A stretch of 6,569 bases of DNA, taken from assembly GCA_031273885.1 (NCBI GenBank), contig JAISRA010000092.1:1-6569 (forward strand). The letters run 5' to 3'. The DNA is from Endomicrobium sp. (GTDB lineage Bacteria > Elusimicrobiota > Endomicrobiia > Endomicrobiales > Endomicrobiaceae). Of this stretch, positions 6,457-6,569 are shown piece by piece. How positions within the stretch are numbered: the first letter of the stretch is position 1; each line of letters opens with the position of its first letter. A model generated the notes under the pieces. That model did no database searches. It was not told the origin of the DNA and saw only the letters and a program-made list of their open reading frames with translations. A program made the position numbers and the translations under genes.

Positions 6457-6569
6457 ATGATTGTTAAAGTGAGGGTGATACCTAATTCAAAACGAAGTGA
6501 AGTTGTAAGCAGAATAGGATCTATTTTAAGAGTAAAAATTGCTGCACCTACTGTTGAAGGTAAAGCAAA
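6457..6569 (+). CDS. yggU: YggU/DUF167 family protein, 5' part (3' end outside window)
   Basis: The first 37 codons match the N-terminal half of the small (about 75-100 residue) DUF167/YggU family, whose biochemical role is unknown. The typical pattern is visible: a first strand IVKVRVIPNSKRSEVV with the family's Pro-x-Ser-Lys/Arg turn, a second strand ILRVKIAAP, and the signature APTVEGKA, which in the family continues with an Asn. The ATG is well placed behind a strong ribosome binding site, 27 bases after the proC stop. The gene is thus the third member of the yggS-proC operon. The yggT membrane-protein gene often present in this neighbourhood does not lie between proC and this gene. Confidence 0.88.
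   Translation, partial: MIVKVRVIPNSKRSEVVSRIGSILRVKIAAPTVEGKA

Overview
This is a very A+T-rich bacterial window with two tight operon fragments, both on the + strand. Between them lie about 3 kb of eroded DNA in which no intact gene can be read. Five complete or near-complete proteins and one 5'-end fragment are recognisable from family motifs. Dense gene overlaps, strong Lys/Asn/Ile codon bias and a large pseudogene stretch suggest a low-GC bacterium under genome reduction, such as a host-associated symbiont. An Endomicrobium-like (Elusimicrobiota) symbiont would fit, but this is a guess from style and cannot be proven here.

Left block (1-1921). The 3' part of uvrC (nucleotide excision repair) enters from outside the window. 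It is followed after 3 bases by a single-domain O6-alkylguanine-DNA alkyltransferase gene (ogt type). A lipoate-protein ligase/octanoyltransferase family gene then overlaps the end of ogt. The spacing implies one transcript carrying two DNA-repair genes and one lipoyl-attachment gene. The visible UvrC keeps its Fe-S cysteines, UVR motif and RNase H-like catalytic residues. It stops 17 residues after the catalytic His, so the usual C-terminal helix-hairpin-helix domain is absent.

Middle block (1922-4934). Short stop-bounded reading segments jump between frames on the + strand. One set reads clearly as an alkaline-phosphatase/sulfatase superfamily protein of the LTA synthase/MdoB phosphoglycerol-transferase type, broken by stops and frameshifts (about 3098-3683). 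An upstream set (2233-2563) is unidentified, but a 10-bp tandem duplication visibly broke its frame. A downstream set (about 4057-4509) has alternating beta-strand-like peptides that might come from an outer-membrane barrel protein. No RNA gene, IS element or CRISPR array was seen here.

Right block (4935-6569). yggS (PLP homeostasis), proC (last step of proline synthesis) and the start of a yggU/DUF167 gene form a compact operon. proC overlaps yggS by 14 bases, and yggU follows proC with a strong ribosome binding site. This is a common bacterial gene order, here without the yggT gene often found with it. The operon must start its own transcription near the edge of the decayed block.

No new biological system is evident. 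The most notable points are the UvrC lacking its HhH domain and the readable history of gene decay in the middle block.
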